Shown here: positions 6,850-14,091 of the stretch, piece after piece
Layout of the letters: each line of letters starts with the position of its first letter
Numbering within the stretch: position 1 is the stretch's first letter
From: JASLBX01 sp036374175
GTDB lineage: Bacteria > Actinomycetota > Actinomycetes > Jiangellales > Jiangellaceae
Length of the DNA: 15,422 nt
Direction: 5' to 3'
Assembly: GCA_036374175.1 (NCBI GenBank)
Contig: DASUUH010000009.1
Span: forward strand, 1-15,422
Translations under genes and position numbers: made by a program
The notes under the pieces: generated by a model
Told to the model about the DNA's origin: nothing
Databases searched by the model: none
The model's input: only the letters and a program-made list of their open reading frames with translations

Positions 6850-7796
6850 CGACCTCGCAGCCACCGCTGTCCGGCCGACTCCTCGTCGTGGGATCGAGCA
6901 TGATCGACCAGATCGCCTACTGCGATGCCTTCCCGCGCGACGGCGAAACGCTGGTGGGCAGTGCGTTCGAGCAAGGATTCGGCGGCAAGGGTGCGAACCA
7001 GGCGGTGATCGCCGCTCGGCTCGGAGGCACGGTCTCGTTCGTCGGCCGTGTCGGTGACGATCAGTATGGCGCTGAGATCACCGCCAATCTCGCCGCGAAC
7101 GGCGTCGACGTGAGCGGTGTGAAGGCGACTCCGGGCCACAGTTCGGGCATCGCACCCATCTGGGTCGACCGGACCGGAGCAAACCGAATCCTCATCATCC
7201 CGGGAGCCAACCACGCGTTGAGCGGCGCCGACGTCGAGCACCAGGTCGAACGCATCGAACCGGCCGGGGTGGTACTCGGACAGCTCGAGGCCCCCCAGGA
7301 GGCGACCACCGCGGCGTTTGCGTGGGGTCGCCGGGTCGGATCCACGACGGTCCTCAACGCGGCTCCGGCCGCGGAGCTCTCGATGGACCTCCGTAGGACG
7401 ACGGACTGGCTCATCGTCAACGAGTCTGAGTTCGAGAGCCTGTGGGGAGCCCCGACGACGGTGGAGCATGTCGAGCATGCCGCTCACCGCTGGAACCTCT
7501 CTCTGGTGGTGACGCTCGGGGCGGAAGGCGCCATCGGTACCGATCGGCGCGACGTGTTCCGGGTTCCCGCGCTTGCCGTGGACGTCGTTGACACAACCGG
7601 GGCCGGCGACGCCTTCGTCGGCTCCTTTGCCATGGCGATGGCAGCTGGCTGGGCACCTGCGGACGCCCTCAGGCTTGCCGTCGTCTGCGGATCACTGTCC
7701 ACCACCCGACCAGGGACTCAGAGTTCCTATCCACGTCCAGCTGAAGTGGTTGACGCCCTGAAAGGAGTCAGCCCGGAGAAAGGACCACAGGCATAA
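6846..7796 (+). CDS. PfkB/ribokinase-family carbohydrate or nucleoside kinase
   Basis: The protein has 316 residues, the usual ribokinase length. The N-terminal sugar-binding signature GGKGANQA is at 46-53, and VNESEFE, the ribokinase NExE site, at 191-197. The ATP/anion-hole signature DTTGAGDAF is at 249-257, with D255 the expected catalytic base. These enzymes phosphorylate a sugar or nucleoside hydroxyl with ATP in the cytoplasm. The overall pattern is nearer ribokinase than phosphofructokinase, but the substrate cannot be read from sequence alone. The GTG start overlaps the lacI stop in GTGA, so translation is coupled. The lipoprotein gene follows three bases after its stop. It probably phosphorylates the ligand brought in by the ABC transporter, trapping it inside the cell. 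Confidence 0.92.
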   Translation: MTTSQPPLSGRLLVVGSSMIDQIAYCDAFPRDGETLVGSAFEQGFGGKGANQAVIAARLGGTVSFVGRVGDDQYGAEITANLAANGVDVSGVKATPGHSSGIAPIWVDRTGANRILIIPGANHALSGADVEHQVERIEPAGVVLGQLEAPQEATTAAFAWGRRVGSTTVLNAAPAAELSMDLRRTTDWLIVNESEFESLWGAPTTVEHVEHAAHRWNLSLVVTLGAEGAIGTDRRDVFRVPALAVDVVDTTGAGDAFVGSFAMAMAAGWAPADALRLAVVCGSLSTTRPGTQSSYPRPAEVVDALKGVSPEKGPQA

Positions 7797-7798
7797 CG

Positions 7799-8863
7799 AT
7801 GCGAACGATCGGCAGACGTCGGCTTATCAAGGCAATGGGGCTCGGTGGCGTGGGTCTCATCGCCGCACCGGGCTTGCTCGCCGCGTGCGGCGACTCAGAC
7901 GAGCCGTCCGGCGGGTCAACCCAGCCTTCCGGCGGGTCAACCGAGCCGTCCGGCGAGGCCGCGCCCGCGACGCTCAACGTCCAGCTCGGCTGGATCGCCA
8001 ATGTCGAGAACGCCGGACCCTTCGTGGCGGCCGAGAAGGGTTACTACGAGGATGAGAACCTGGAGGTGACGCTCACGCCGGGTGGCCCTGGAGCCATCCT
8101 CGAACCGACCGTCGTCTCCGGAACCGCACTGATCGGGCTGTCATCGGCGGACACCATCGCGAACGCCAATGCCGAGGGAGCCGACCTGGTGATCGTCGGC
8201 ACCACACTGCAGCGGAACCCATCAGCGGTGATGTCATTGGCCGATAGCCCGGTCAACAACCCACAGGAACTGGAAGGCAAGCGGCTGGGATTGCAGGAGT
8301 CGGGAGAGGCGATCTACGACGCGTTCTTCCGGAAGGCCGGCGTCGACGCTTCGGCCATCGAAGTAGTTCCCGTCCAGTTCGACCCGGCACCCCTCGTGGC
8401 TGGAGAGGTCGACGCATTCGCCGCCTTCCAGACCAACCAGCCTGTCGCCCTTCGCGCACAGGGCATCGACACCGTATCGTTCCTGCTCGCCGACTTCGGC
8501 TACAACCTGTTCGCGAACGCGTTCTTCATCACCCGGGAGACGTTCGAGGACGACGATGTTCGCGGAGTCGTCATCCGCTGGCTGCGGGCAACCCGGCGGG
8601 GCTGGGAGGATGCCATCGCAGATCCGCGGGCGGCGGCCGAAATTGTGGTGTCCGGACCGGGCGCTGACCTCGACCTGGACCTTGACCAGCAGACCGAGAC
8701 GCTACAAGAGCTGGTGCCGCTCATCGACACGCCGGCCATCGCCGACCATGGCCTGTTCTGGATGACCGAGGATGCCATCGCCGTCAACGTCGAGACCATG
8801 AACTCCGTGGGCATCTCCGTGGAAGAGACGCTGTTCAGCAACGAGCTGCTGGACGCCAGCTGA
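7799..8863 (+). CDS. NMT1/THI5-like ABC solute-binding lipoprotein
   Basis: The protein has 354 residues. The signal peptide has a twin-arginine-like RRRLIK (6-11), a hydrophobic core and a lipobox LAAC with the lipidated C30, so it is probably Tat-exported and membrane-anchored. A Ser/Gly/Pro linker follows (about 36-56). The folded part starts LNVQLGWIANVENAGPFVAAEKGYY, the usual opening of the SsuA/TauA/ThiY (NMT1/THI5) binding proteins, and contains GLSSADTIANANAEGADLVIV and GKRLGLQESGEAIYDAFF. Known ligands of this class include thiamine precursors, riboflavin and sulfonates. With a ribokinase-type kinase alongside, a ribosyl or nucleobase-like ligand is possible; that is inference. An AAAGGA lies 14 bases before the start, so ribosome loading may depend on coupling from the kinase gene. 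Confidence 0.9.
   Translation: MRTIGRRRLIKAMGLGGVGLIAAPGLLAACGDSDEPSGGSTQPSGGSTEPSGEAAPATLNVQLGWIANVENAGPFVAAEKGYYEDENLEVTLTPGGPGAILEPTVVSGTALIGLSSADTIANANAEGADLVIVGTTLQRNPSAVMSLADSPVNNPQELEGKRLGLQESGEAIYDAFFRKAGVDASAIEVVPVQFDPAPLVAGEVDAFAAFQTNQPVALRAQGIDTVSFLLADFGYNLFANAFFITRETFEDDDVRGVVIRWLRATRRGWEDAIADPRAAAEIVVSGPGADLDLDLDQQTETLQELVPLIDTPAIADHGLFWMTEDAIAVNVETMNSVGISVEETLFSNELLDAS
7901..7955 (+). repeat. 21-bp tandem repeat encoding the lipoprotein linker
   Basis: Units of 21 bases at 7901-7921 and 7922-7942, then a partial third copy at 7943-7955, encode the linker EPSGGSTQPSGGSTEPSG. The two full units differ only at a few bases. In-frame repeats like this can change linker length without disrupting the protein. 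Confidence 0.75.
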
Positions 8864-8867
8864 GCTC

Positions 8868-9443
8868 ATGGCAGCCGAGAACCCTGATCCCTGGACCCAG
8901 GTCGTCACGCCGGGCGGGCTCGCCGCCGACGAGGTGATTTCGACATTGCAGAAGTCGATCCGCCGGAACCTGGTAGAGAACGCCGTCCTGTGCGCCCACG
9001 AAATGTGGGCCACCGGCGAAGAGCTGGAGCAGTACCTGTGGGACCGGCTACAGGTGATCGCGGTCGAAGACGTCGGTCCAGGGCGGCCCCATGCCATTGT
9101 GGAAGTGGTGGCGGCGGCGACCGCCCGGCTGCGGCACGAGCTTGCCAGCCACGACCGGTTCCTGTTCGCGGTGCATGCCGTACGGCATCTCGCAGAGGCG
9201 CCCAAGGACCGCTCGACCGACGAGCTGGCCACCTGGATTCGTCGCCAGGCTGCTCGCGGCGCGGTGCCCGAGGTCTTCGACGCCGCACTAAACATGCACA
9301 CCAGGCGGGGCAGGGGAATGGGCCGGGGATTCGCGCACTTCTTCATGGAAGGGGCACGGACACGGCCGGAAAGCGACGACCGGAACCTGCGGTGGCGGCG
9401 GCTTCTGCTGGACGACGAGGGAATCGAACCCGAGGAAAAATGA
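8868..9443 (+). CDS. stand-alone protein resembling the RarA/MgsA C-terminal (clamp-loader collar) domain
   Basis: The protein has 191 residues and no signal peptide or membrane segment. Residues 27-34 (LQKSIRRN), 56-70 (YLWDRLQVIAVEDVG) and 105-113 (VRHLAEAPK) resemble the helical C-terminal domain of RarA/MgsA ATPases, which has LxKSIRxGD, RLxxIASEDIG and the APKSN segment. The AAA ATPase part is absent. The tail has a basic, Gly-rich stretch, HTRRGRGMGRGFAHFF (144-159), then charged residues. Assignment is by motif memory, so moderate. It lies four bases after the lipoprotein stop, and its stop overlaps the ABC ATPase ATG codons, so it belongs to the transporter operon. Why a transport operon should carry it is unknown. 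It could be a general helical adaptor rather than a DNA-replication protein. Confidence 0.6.
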   Translation: MAAENPDPWTQVVTPGGLAADEVISTLQKSIRRNLVENAVLCAHEMWATGEELEQYLWDRLQVIAVEDVGPGRPHAIVEVVAAATARLRHELASHDRFLFAVHAVRHLAEAPKDRSTDELATWIRRQAARGAVPEVFDAALNMHTRRGRGMGRGFAHFFMEGARTRPESDDRNLRWRRLLLDDEGIEPEEK

Positions 9444-10225
9444 TGCACTCGTCGACCACCACGCCAGGCATCTACATCAGCGGGGTGACCAAGCAGTTTT
9501 CGCTCGGAGCACGGACGGTGCACGCCCTCGACGGGCTCGACCTTAGCTCCGACCGCGGCTCCTTTGTTGCCCTCATCGGGCCGTCGGGGTGCGGGAAGTC
9601 GACCGTGCTGCGGATTCTCGCGGACCTAGAGCCGCCGACCGCAGGCGAGGTCGCCATCCACGGGGAGTCTCCAAACGCGTTGCGGAAGGCCGGCCGCCTC
9701 GGCATTGCCTTTCAGGATCCGGCATTGCTGCCGTGGCGAACCGTCGAACGAAACATCCTTCTTCCCGTCGAGGTCGTGGGCGGTCACCGCCGTAACGCGT
9801 CCGAGCTCATCGACCTCGTGGGGTTGTCGGGATTCGCCGAGGCTCGACCAGCCCAGCTGTCCGGCGGGATGCGCCAGCGCGTCGCGATCGCCCGAGCGCT
9901 AGTAACCGAGCCGGAGATCCAGCTGCTCGATGAGCCATTCGGTGCCCTCGACGACATGACGCGGCAGCGTCTCAATCTCGAGTTGCAGCGCATCTGGACC
10001 GAGCGGATGACCACCACCCTGCTCGTGACCCACTCCATACCCGAGGCAGTCTTCCTCGCCGACACAGTGGCCGTGATGTCGCCGCGTCCTGGCCGTGTCG
10101 TCGCGACCGTCCCGATCGACCTCCCCCGGCCTCGGAGGCCGGACATCATTCGTAGTCCGGAGTTCCACCACCTGACCGACAAGCTGGTCGAGATGCTGTT
10201 CGCTGAGGACGAGCCGGCCGCATGA
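9443..10225 (+). CDS. ABC transporter ATPase (SsuB/TauB/ThiZ type)
   Basis: The protein has 260 residues, normal for a nitrate/sulfonate/thiamine-precursor class ATPase. It shows Walker A GPSGCGKST (46-54), a Q-loop AFQDPALLPWRTV (89-101), the signature LSGGMRQR (139-146), Walker B LLDEPF (161-166), a D-loop near GALDD and the H-loop H197 (LLVTHSIPEAV). Two ATG codons lie in tandem at 9440 and 9443. The second was chosen because GAGG at 9432-9435 sits seven bases before it. Both overlap the TGA of the preceding gene (9441-9443). The gene overlaps the permease gene in ATGA at 10222-10225, so it should power the fused permease behind it. Confidence 0.95.
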   Translation: MHSSTTTPGIYISGVTKQFSLGARTVHALDGLDLSSDRGSFVALIGPSGCGKSTVLRILADLEPPTAGEVAIHGESPNALRKAGRLGIAFQDPALLPWRTVERNILLPVEVVGGHRRNASELIDLVGLSGFAEARPAQLSGGMRQRVAIARALVTEPEIQLLDEPFGALDDMTRQRLNLELQRIWTERMTTTLLVTHSIPEAVFLADTVAVMSPRPGRVVATVPIDLPRPRRPDIIRSPEFHHLTDKLVEMLFAEDEPAA

Positions 10226-11835
10226 GCGCCGCTCGGGAACGGCTCGCCGGCTGGGCCACAGCGGCCCTTCTGGTCGGAGCCGGGTGGACGCTGATGGCCG
10301 CGTGGATTGCGCCGTCGGTGACGCCAACCGTGCCGGAAGTGGCCCGGCGGCTGTGGGCTGACCTGGATTTCTACGGTCCACACATCTTGACGACGGTGCA
10401 GGAAGCCGCCTGGGGATGGTTGTGGGGCAACCTGGCGGCGATCATCATCGGATCATTGATCGTTCTTAGTCGGGCACTCGCGCCCTTCTTGGAACGGCTG
10501 GCGGTAGCTGTGTACGCCGTGCCGCTGCTGGCCATCGGCCCGATCTTGCAGATCGTCACGACAGGCGCCACCACCAAGATTGTTCTTGCTGCGCTTGCGG
10601 TCTTCTTCACTACGACCGTGACGTGGGTTCTTGGCCTACGCTCGGCCGACCGCGCGATGCTCGATGTGGTGCATGCGGCGGGCGGGGGTGCTTTGAGCGG
10701 GTTCGCCAAGGTACGAGCCCGGGCCGCACTCCCCCTGCTGTTCGCCGGTCTGCAGATCGCTGCACCGGCAGCCGTGCTGGGCGCGATCATCGGCGAGTAT
10801 CTCGGCGGCACGCGCGGCCTCGGTGTGGCCATGATCCAGTCCCAGTCGAGCTTCGCAGTAGACCGTACGTGGGCGCTCGCCATCGTGATCTCCGCGCTGG
10901 TGGGGCTGGCCTACGGCGTCACGGGTCTCATCGGCCGCCTACTGCTGCCCTGGGCCGGCAAGGAGTCACCAATCCCGATCATGCAACTCGGCAGTCACCG
11001 GATTTCTGGCATGTGGCTACGCCTTGGTGTGGGGTTGGGAACCGCATTAGCGATCATCGCGCTGTGGTGGGCACTGCTGGACGTCTTCGCCCTGCATCCC
11101 TACTTCGCGTACCGGCCGGCGGATGTGTGGCAGTTCCTGATCGACCCTGGGCGGGCGGCCGAGCGAGCGGACCTGTGGGACGCATCGTTGCAGACGCTGC
11201 TGCACACCGGTGTCGGGTTCAGCGTCGGCCTGGTGGCATCGGTCGCGATGGCGGTCGCGGTAGTGCTCTCGCCCGTGATCGATCGGGTTGTGACTCCGGT
11301 GTCGATCGCGTTGCGCTCGATCCCGATCATCGCCATGACTCCGCTGATCGTCCTGGTCTTCGGCAGGAACCTGGGGGCCGTCGTCGTGATCGTCGGCCTG
11401 GTGACGTTCTTCCCGACCTTGGTAGCGATGACTACGGCGATGCGAAATGCCCCGGCAGCGGCGTGCGAGCTGGTCGCGGTATACGGCGGATCGGCATTGC
11501 GGCAGCTTCGTACTGTGCGGCTGCCTTCAGCCGTGCCCGCCCTTTTCGCCTCGATCCGGATCGCGATTCCTGGTGCGGTCGGCGGGGCTCTGCTCGCTGA
11601 GTGGCTCGCGACGGGCCAGGGTCTGGGAAGCCTGATGCTGCGAGCGACCGCGTCGTCACGGTTCGGCGTCGTATGGACTGCGGCGGTCGTCGTCGTGGCC
11701 GCGTCGGTCGCCGGTTACCTCCTGGTCGGTGCGATCGAGTCGAGGGTGGACCGGCGGATGACGCACGGCAGCACCCTTCCCACGGCCCGCGTGCGGGTGC
11801 CTACGCCCGGCCGGTCAGCGTCGCTACTGGGCTAA
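10222..11835 (+). CDS. fused two-domain ABC permease
   Basis: The protein has 537 residues, about twice a single permease, and contains two binding-protein-dependent permease domains in tandem. The first spans roughly 1-245 with an EAA-type loop near 151-182 (HAAGGGALSGFAKVRARAAL, then PLLFAGLQIAAP). The second spans about 262-510 with its EAA loop near 416-450 (ELVAVYGGSALRQLRTVRLP, then SAVPALFASIRIAIP). Each has about six hydrophobic segments. The single gene supplies both halves of the membrane channel, so no partner permease is needed beside the ATPase and lipoprotein. The second EAA region retains the G-x-x-x-x-L-x-x-x-R-L-P pattern. It is the last gene of the operon, and its 3' end overlaps the convergent methyltransferase gene by 35 bp. 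Confidence 0.94.
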   Translation: MSAARERLAGWATAALLVGAGWTLMAAWIAPSVTPTVPEVARRLWADLDFYGPHILTTVQEAAWGWLWGNLAAIIIGSLIVLSRALAPFLERLAVAVYAVPLLAIGPILQIVTTGATTKIVLAALAVFFTTTVTWVLGLRSADRAMLDVVHAAGGGALSGFAKVRARAALPLLFAGLQIAAPAAVLGAIIGEYLGGTRGLGVAMIQSQSSFAVDRTWALAIVISALVGLAYGVTGLIGRLLLPWAGKESPIPIMQLGSHRISGMWLRLGVGLGTALAIIALWWALLDVFALHPYFAYRPADVWQFLIDPGRAAERADLWDASLQTLLHTGVGFSVGLVASVAMAVAVVLSPVIDRVVTPVSIALRSIPIIAMTPLIVLVFGRNLGAVVVIVGLVTFFPTLVAMTTAMRNAPAAACELVAVYGGSALRQLRTVRLPSAVPALFASIRIAIPGAVGGALLAEWLATGQGLGSLMLRATASSRFGVVWTAAVVVVAASVAGYLLVGAIESRVDRRMTHGSTLPTARVRVPTPGRSASLLG

Positions 11836-12271
11836 GTGCGTCGCCGAGATTCACCGAACGGAGTGGGTCACCGCCGTCGATGAACAGCTGGCCGGCAGGG
11901 GTGAGAGCGGCGGCGATGCGCGGGCGTGCGCGGACGCCGGCTTGCGGGTGCCGGCCGTCGAGGGCCCCCACCCGGATCGCGAACGCGAGATCGAACCGTG
12001 GCTCGCCGGGAAGGAGTTCGAAGTCCTCTGCGGCGACGTGGCGCACGCTCAGCAAACCGGCCGCGATCTCAGCGGCAGCGTTCCGCTCGATCTGAGCCAC
12101 TCCCTTGGCCGACCGGTCGATGACCAGGACGTGTCCGTCCCCGATGCGCCGGGCCGCGGCTTTGGCGGCGGCTCCAGGCGCTCCGCCGATCTCCAGAACC
12201 CGCATCCCGGGGCGCAGTGGCAGCGCGTCGACCACGGCCGCGAGCCGGTCGGACAGCCGAAGCTCGCTCAT
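11801..12271 (-). CDS. small class I SAM-dependent methyltransferase
   Basis: The protein has 156 residues. The SAM-binding motif I appears as VLEIGGAPGAAA (25-36), in place of the more common VLEIGCGPG, and the beta-2 acidic residue is D52 in VLVIDRS. FDLAFAIRVGAL (93-104) matches motif IV. It is short for a full class I enzyme, so it may have a minimal fold or a small substrate. The substrate is unknown. The start ATG overlaps the stop of the 42-aa ORF upstream in ATGA, with only AGGA just before it, so translation is probably coupled. It faces the permease gene and overlaps its end by 35 bp. Confidence 0.85.
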   Translation of the reverse strand: MSELRLSDRLAAVVDALPLRPGMRVLEIGGAPGAAAKAAARRIGDGHVLVIDRSAKGVAQIERNAAAEIAAGLLSVRHVAAEDFELLPGEPRFDLAFAIRVGALDGRHPQAGVRARPRIAAALTPAGQLFIDGGDPLRSVNLGDALSPVATLTGRA

Positions 12272-12396
12272 TCCTGCCCACGGCGGACATGCCCGCTGTC
12301 GAATCGGACGTTCTCGCCGGCCCTATGTAGGTTGTGGGCGATCATCATCCTGGGCGATAGCGTGTACGGCCAGTAGGCGGTGCGTCCGTTCCGCAT
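12268..12396 (-). CDS. 42-residue small protein coupled to the methyltransferase
   Basis: An ATG at 12396 opens a 42-codon frame that ends in TGA at 12268, overlapping the methyltransferase ATG. It begins MRNGRTAYWPYTLSPRMMIA, continues HNLHRAGENVRFDSGHV and ends RRGQE. By hand count 34 of 42 codons end in G or C, like its neighbours. It has several His and Arg residues and no membrane segment. I do not recognise it. AGG lies about ten bases before the ATG, a weak ribosome site. Stop-start overlap and codon bias argue that it is real and works with the methyltransferase; a family search could show otherwise. Confidence 0.55.
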   Translation of the reverse strand: MRNGRTAYWPYTLSPRMMIAHNLHRAGENVRFDSGHVRRGQE

Positions 12397-12429
12397 ACAA
12401 CCAGCCTGGCCCGCCTGACGCCCCGCGTG

Positions 12430-12543
12430 CTTGACCGTTCTTGCTCACGTGGCCTACCGGTGCGCCTTTGCCCGCTCTGCGCTCCGTGGCGGAGCTGGTG
12501 GATTCACCGATGCGGACGACGCATGGCTCGGCCTACGGTCAAG
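12430..12543. promoter_or_regulatory. divergent control region with inverted repeat and a short stem
   Basis: The gap 12397-12639 separates the small ORF/methyltransferase pair from the reductase gene, which runs the other way. CTTGACCGT (12430-12438) is exactly inverted as ACGGTCAAG (12535-12543). GCTCCG and CGGAGC (12481-12486, 12490-12495) form a 6-bp stem with a TGG loop. These could be operators or leader structures. No convincing -35/-10 pair was found and no further gene is visible. Confidence 0.3.
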
Positions 12544-12639
12544 AAGTGCGGGGCTATCGACTGGCGCAGGGCCACGTCGCCCGATGAGTTCTACGCAGGT
12601 GTTCGGTCTACCCGGACAGGCAGACACTGAGGAGTGAGC

Positions 12640-13245
12640 ATGACAAAGGTGATCGCCGACATCTCGATGTCGCTGGACGGATACGTCACCGCACCCGGCG
12701 TTGACCTGGAGCACGGCCTCGGCATCGGCGGCGAGGCGATCCACGCGTGGGTGCTCGAGGAGCCCCGCTCCCCCGTCGACGAAGCGGTGCTAACGCACAG
12801 CTTCGAGAGGACAGGCGCCGTGGTGATGGGGCGGCGGCTGTACGACATCGTGGACGGCCCGCACGGCTGGAACGACGACGTCGGCTACGGCCACGACCAG
12901 AACCAGTCGGCCGCGCCGCCGTGCTACGTCGTTACCCACGAACCGCCCGACCAGGTGCGGCTCGCGTCCAGGTTCCGGTTCGTGACCGAGGGAGTAGCGG
13001 CCGCCATCGACCAGGCCCGGGCGGCCGCTGGCGACAAGGACGTCGTCGTCATGGGCGGCGCGAACGTCATCGACCAGAGCCTGGCGGCGGGGCTGGTCGA
13101 CGAGCTCCGCATCCACCTGTCACCGCTGGTGCTCGGCGGCGGCACCCGGCTGTTCGACCTCGTTGGCCCGACGACGCTGATTCAGCGAGAGGTCACCGAA
13201 TCGCCGCGGGCGACGCACCTCACCTACGAGGTAGTCAGGGACTAA
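12640..13245 (+). CDS. RibD C-terminal/dihydrofolate-reductase-like reductase
   Basis: The protein has 201 residues from the ATG at 12640. This start is preferred over the GTG at 12634 because GAGGAG (12629-12634) then lies five bases upstream. The fold signatures are SLDGYVTAP (11-19), VVMGRRLYD (61-69), CYVVTHEPP (95-103), VVVMGGANV (135-143) and DELRIHLSPLVLGGGTRLF (154-172). Family members are NAD(P)H-dependent reductases related to RibD-C and DHFR, used in riboflavin synthesis or as stand-alone enzymes. The stand-alone form without a deaminase domain is common in actinobacteria and its substrate is usually unknown. No neighbour points to riboflavin synthesis. Confidence 0.9.
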   Translation: MTKVIADISMSLDGYVTAPGVDLEHGLGIGGEAIHAWVLEEPRSPVDEAVLTHSFERTGAVVMGRRLYDIVDGPHGWNDDVGYGHDQNQSAAPPCYVVTHEPPDQVRLASRFRFVTEGVAAAIDQARAAAGDKDVVVMGGANVIDQSLAAGLVDELRIHLSPLVLGGGTRLFDLVGPTTLIQREVTESPRATHLTYEVVRD

Positions 13246-13338
13246 GCCGCCGTAGATCCTGATCAGGTCGCCGCTGGTCAGGCTCGAAAGTGCTTTTCGC
13301 GGGCTCGGTGGCGAACGTCCCGCGCGCCTTCGTCCGGC

Positions 13339-13352
13339 GACGGCGCGCCGTC
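13339..13352 (+). terminator. possible terminator or stem after the reductase gene
   Basis: GACGGCGCGCCGTC is a perfect 14-bp palindrome, able to form a 5-bp GC-rich stem with a four-base loop. A longer alternative pairs GCGCGCC (13322-13328) with GGCGCGC (13342-13348). It lies about 95 bases past the reductase stop, just before the remnant LysR frame that converges on it. No T-tract follows. Confidence 0.35.
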
Positions 13353-13371
13353 CGGGCGTCTGGCTCTGCGC

Positions 13372-13740
13372 CTACGGTCGCACCGAACCTGTTGCTGCGG
13401 ACTCGGTCAAGGAGGGGACGAGCCCGGCGGTCGCGGGCGGGTCGGGTGGCTCGCCGTACGTGGCCGCGTAGATCCGGCGGGCTCCCACCGGCAGCCGGGT
13501 GACCGTGATCGCGGGGTGGTGGTGGGCGCGAAACGCCAAGCCTGGAATGGTGGTGACGCCCATGCCGGGGCGACCAGGCTCTGCATGACCACCATGTCGT
13601 CGGTCGTGTAAGCCAAGTGGGGCGACAAGCTGGCGGCTTCGCACATCTCTACGAGGTGCGTCCGGCATCGCTCGCAGCCGGCGATCCAGGGTGTGTTCTT
13701 GTGTTCGGTGAGCGTCGTCCCACTGCCGATCCGGACAAGG
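13372..13740 (-). pseudogene. LysR-family regulator, C-terminal remnant with frameshift
   Basis: Two minus-strand frames give the last third of a LysR effector domain. From about 13735 one frame reads NTPWIAGCERCRTHLVEMCE and AYTTDDMVVMQSLVA. It then breaks near 13565-13571. The other frame continues GMGVTTIPGLAFRAHHHPAI and YAATYGEPPDPPATAGL to a TAG at 13372. One extra base in the break would restore VAAGMGVT. The HTH and first part of the effector domain are missing. The sequence instead passes, at about 13730, into the inverse of a LysE-like fragment. LysR and LysE genes are commonly divergent partners, so this looks like a decayed pair. Confidence 0.7.
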
Positions 13741-13896
13741 CCCTGATCACCCGCAATGCCCTAGTGGGTGGCCGGTACGGCGGAGTGCTGACCATGCTGG
13801 GAGGCGTACTCGGCCTGACCGTGCATGCCAGCGCAGCAGTTCACCGGGCTCGTTCTGGCCACCGTCGCCGTCCGTCTGGCAACCACCAGCCACTGA
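13728..13896 (+). pseudogene. LysE-family amino-acid exporter remnant
   Basis: On the plus strand DPDKALITRNALVGGRYGGV, then LTMLGGVLGLTVHASAAV, matches the N-terminal TM1/loop region of LysE/RhtB exporters (normally PGPDTALxxRNxLxGGRRGG). Right after this, in another frame, QQFTGLVLATVAVRLATTSH and a TGA at 13896 resemble the exporter C-terminus. About two thirds of the middle of the gene is missing and the frame has shifted. There is no usable start; the usual first membrane strand upstream is scrambled. It cannot be functional. Confidence 0.6.
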
Positions 13897-13997
13897 GGTA
13901 CTCTCCGGGAGCTCGCGTGGGCTCGCCTCAGGCGCGGCGCCTGCGCTCTGCTGTGTATCGGTGCGATAAAGCCTTGCTGCCGCGGACCCGATGTCCA

Positions 13998-14026
13998 TTG
14001 ACGCCTCCTCACACCTTTGATAAAAG
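13998..14026 (+). promoter_or_regulatory. promoter of the family-5 solute-binding lipoprotein gene
   Basis: TTGACG (13998-14003), a 17-base spacer and TAAAAG (14021-14026) form the best promoter match in the window. The predicted start near 14033 gives a leader of about 59 bases. The 13897-13997 stretch between this and the LysE remnant holds no gene that I can see. Confidence 0.6.
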
Positions 14027-14045
14027 ATTGCTGAATGGAACGGTC

Positions 14046-14074
14046 GTTTCACTAGACGAAACCGAGACCCTCGG
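14046..14074 (+). promoter_or_regulatory. operator-like repeat and stem in the lipoprotein-gene leader
   Basis: GTTTC (14046-14050) and GAAAC (14058-14062) form a 5-bp inverted repeat with a 7-base gap. CCGAG (14062-14066) and CTCGG (14070-14074) form a second short stem around ACC. Both lie downstream of the predicted start and could hold a repressor or control translation. The arms are short, so chance is possible. Confidence 0.3.
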
Positions 14075-14091
14075 CAAGACCGGGAGGTGCA

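Noticed and set aside
6681..7487. 268-residue minus-strand frame opposite the lacI/kinase junction
   Set aside because: It runs against two recognised genes with ordinary motifs, and its own sequence is low-complexity.
8990..9442. N-terminal extension of the ABC ATPase frame back to 8990
   Set aside because: The extra 151 residues are Arg-rich antifamily sequence overlapping the adaptor gene; the ATG at 9443 with GAGG upstream is a better start.
8702..9523. 273-residue minus-strand frame opposite the lipoprotein and adaptor genes
   Set aside because: Rich in Ser and Arg, it overlaps three well-supported plus genes, so it is a shadow.
12427..12637. 67-68 residue plus-strand frames before the reductase gene
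   Set aside because: No ribosome site, no recognised motif, and two frames overlap with equal length, so neither is convincing.
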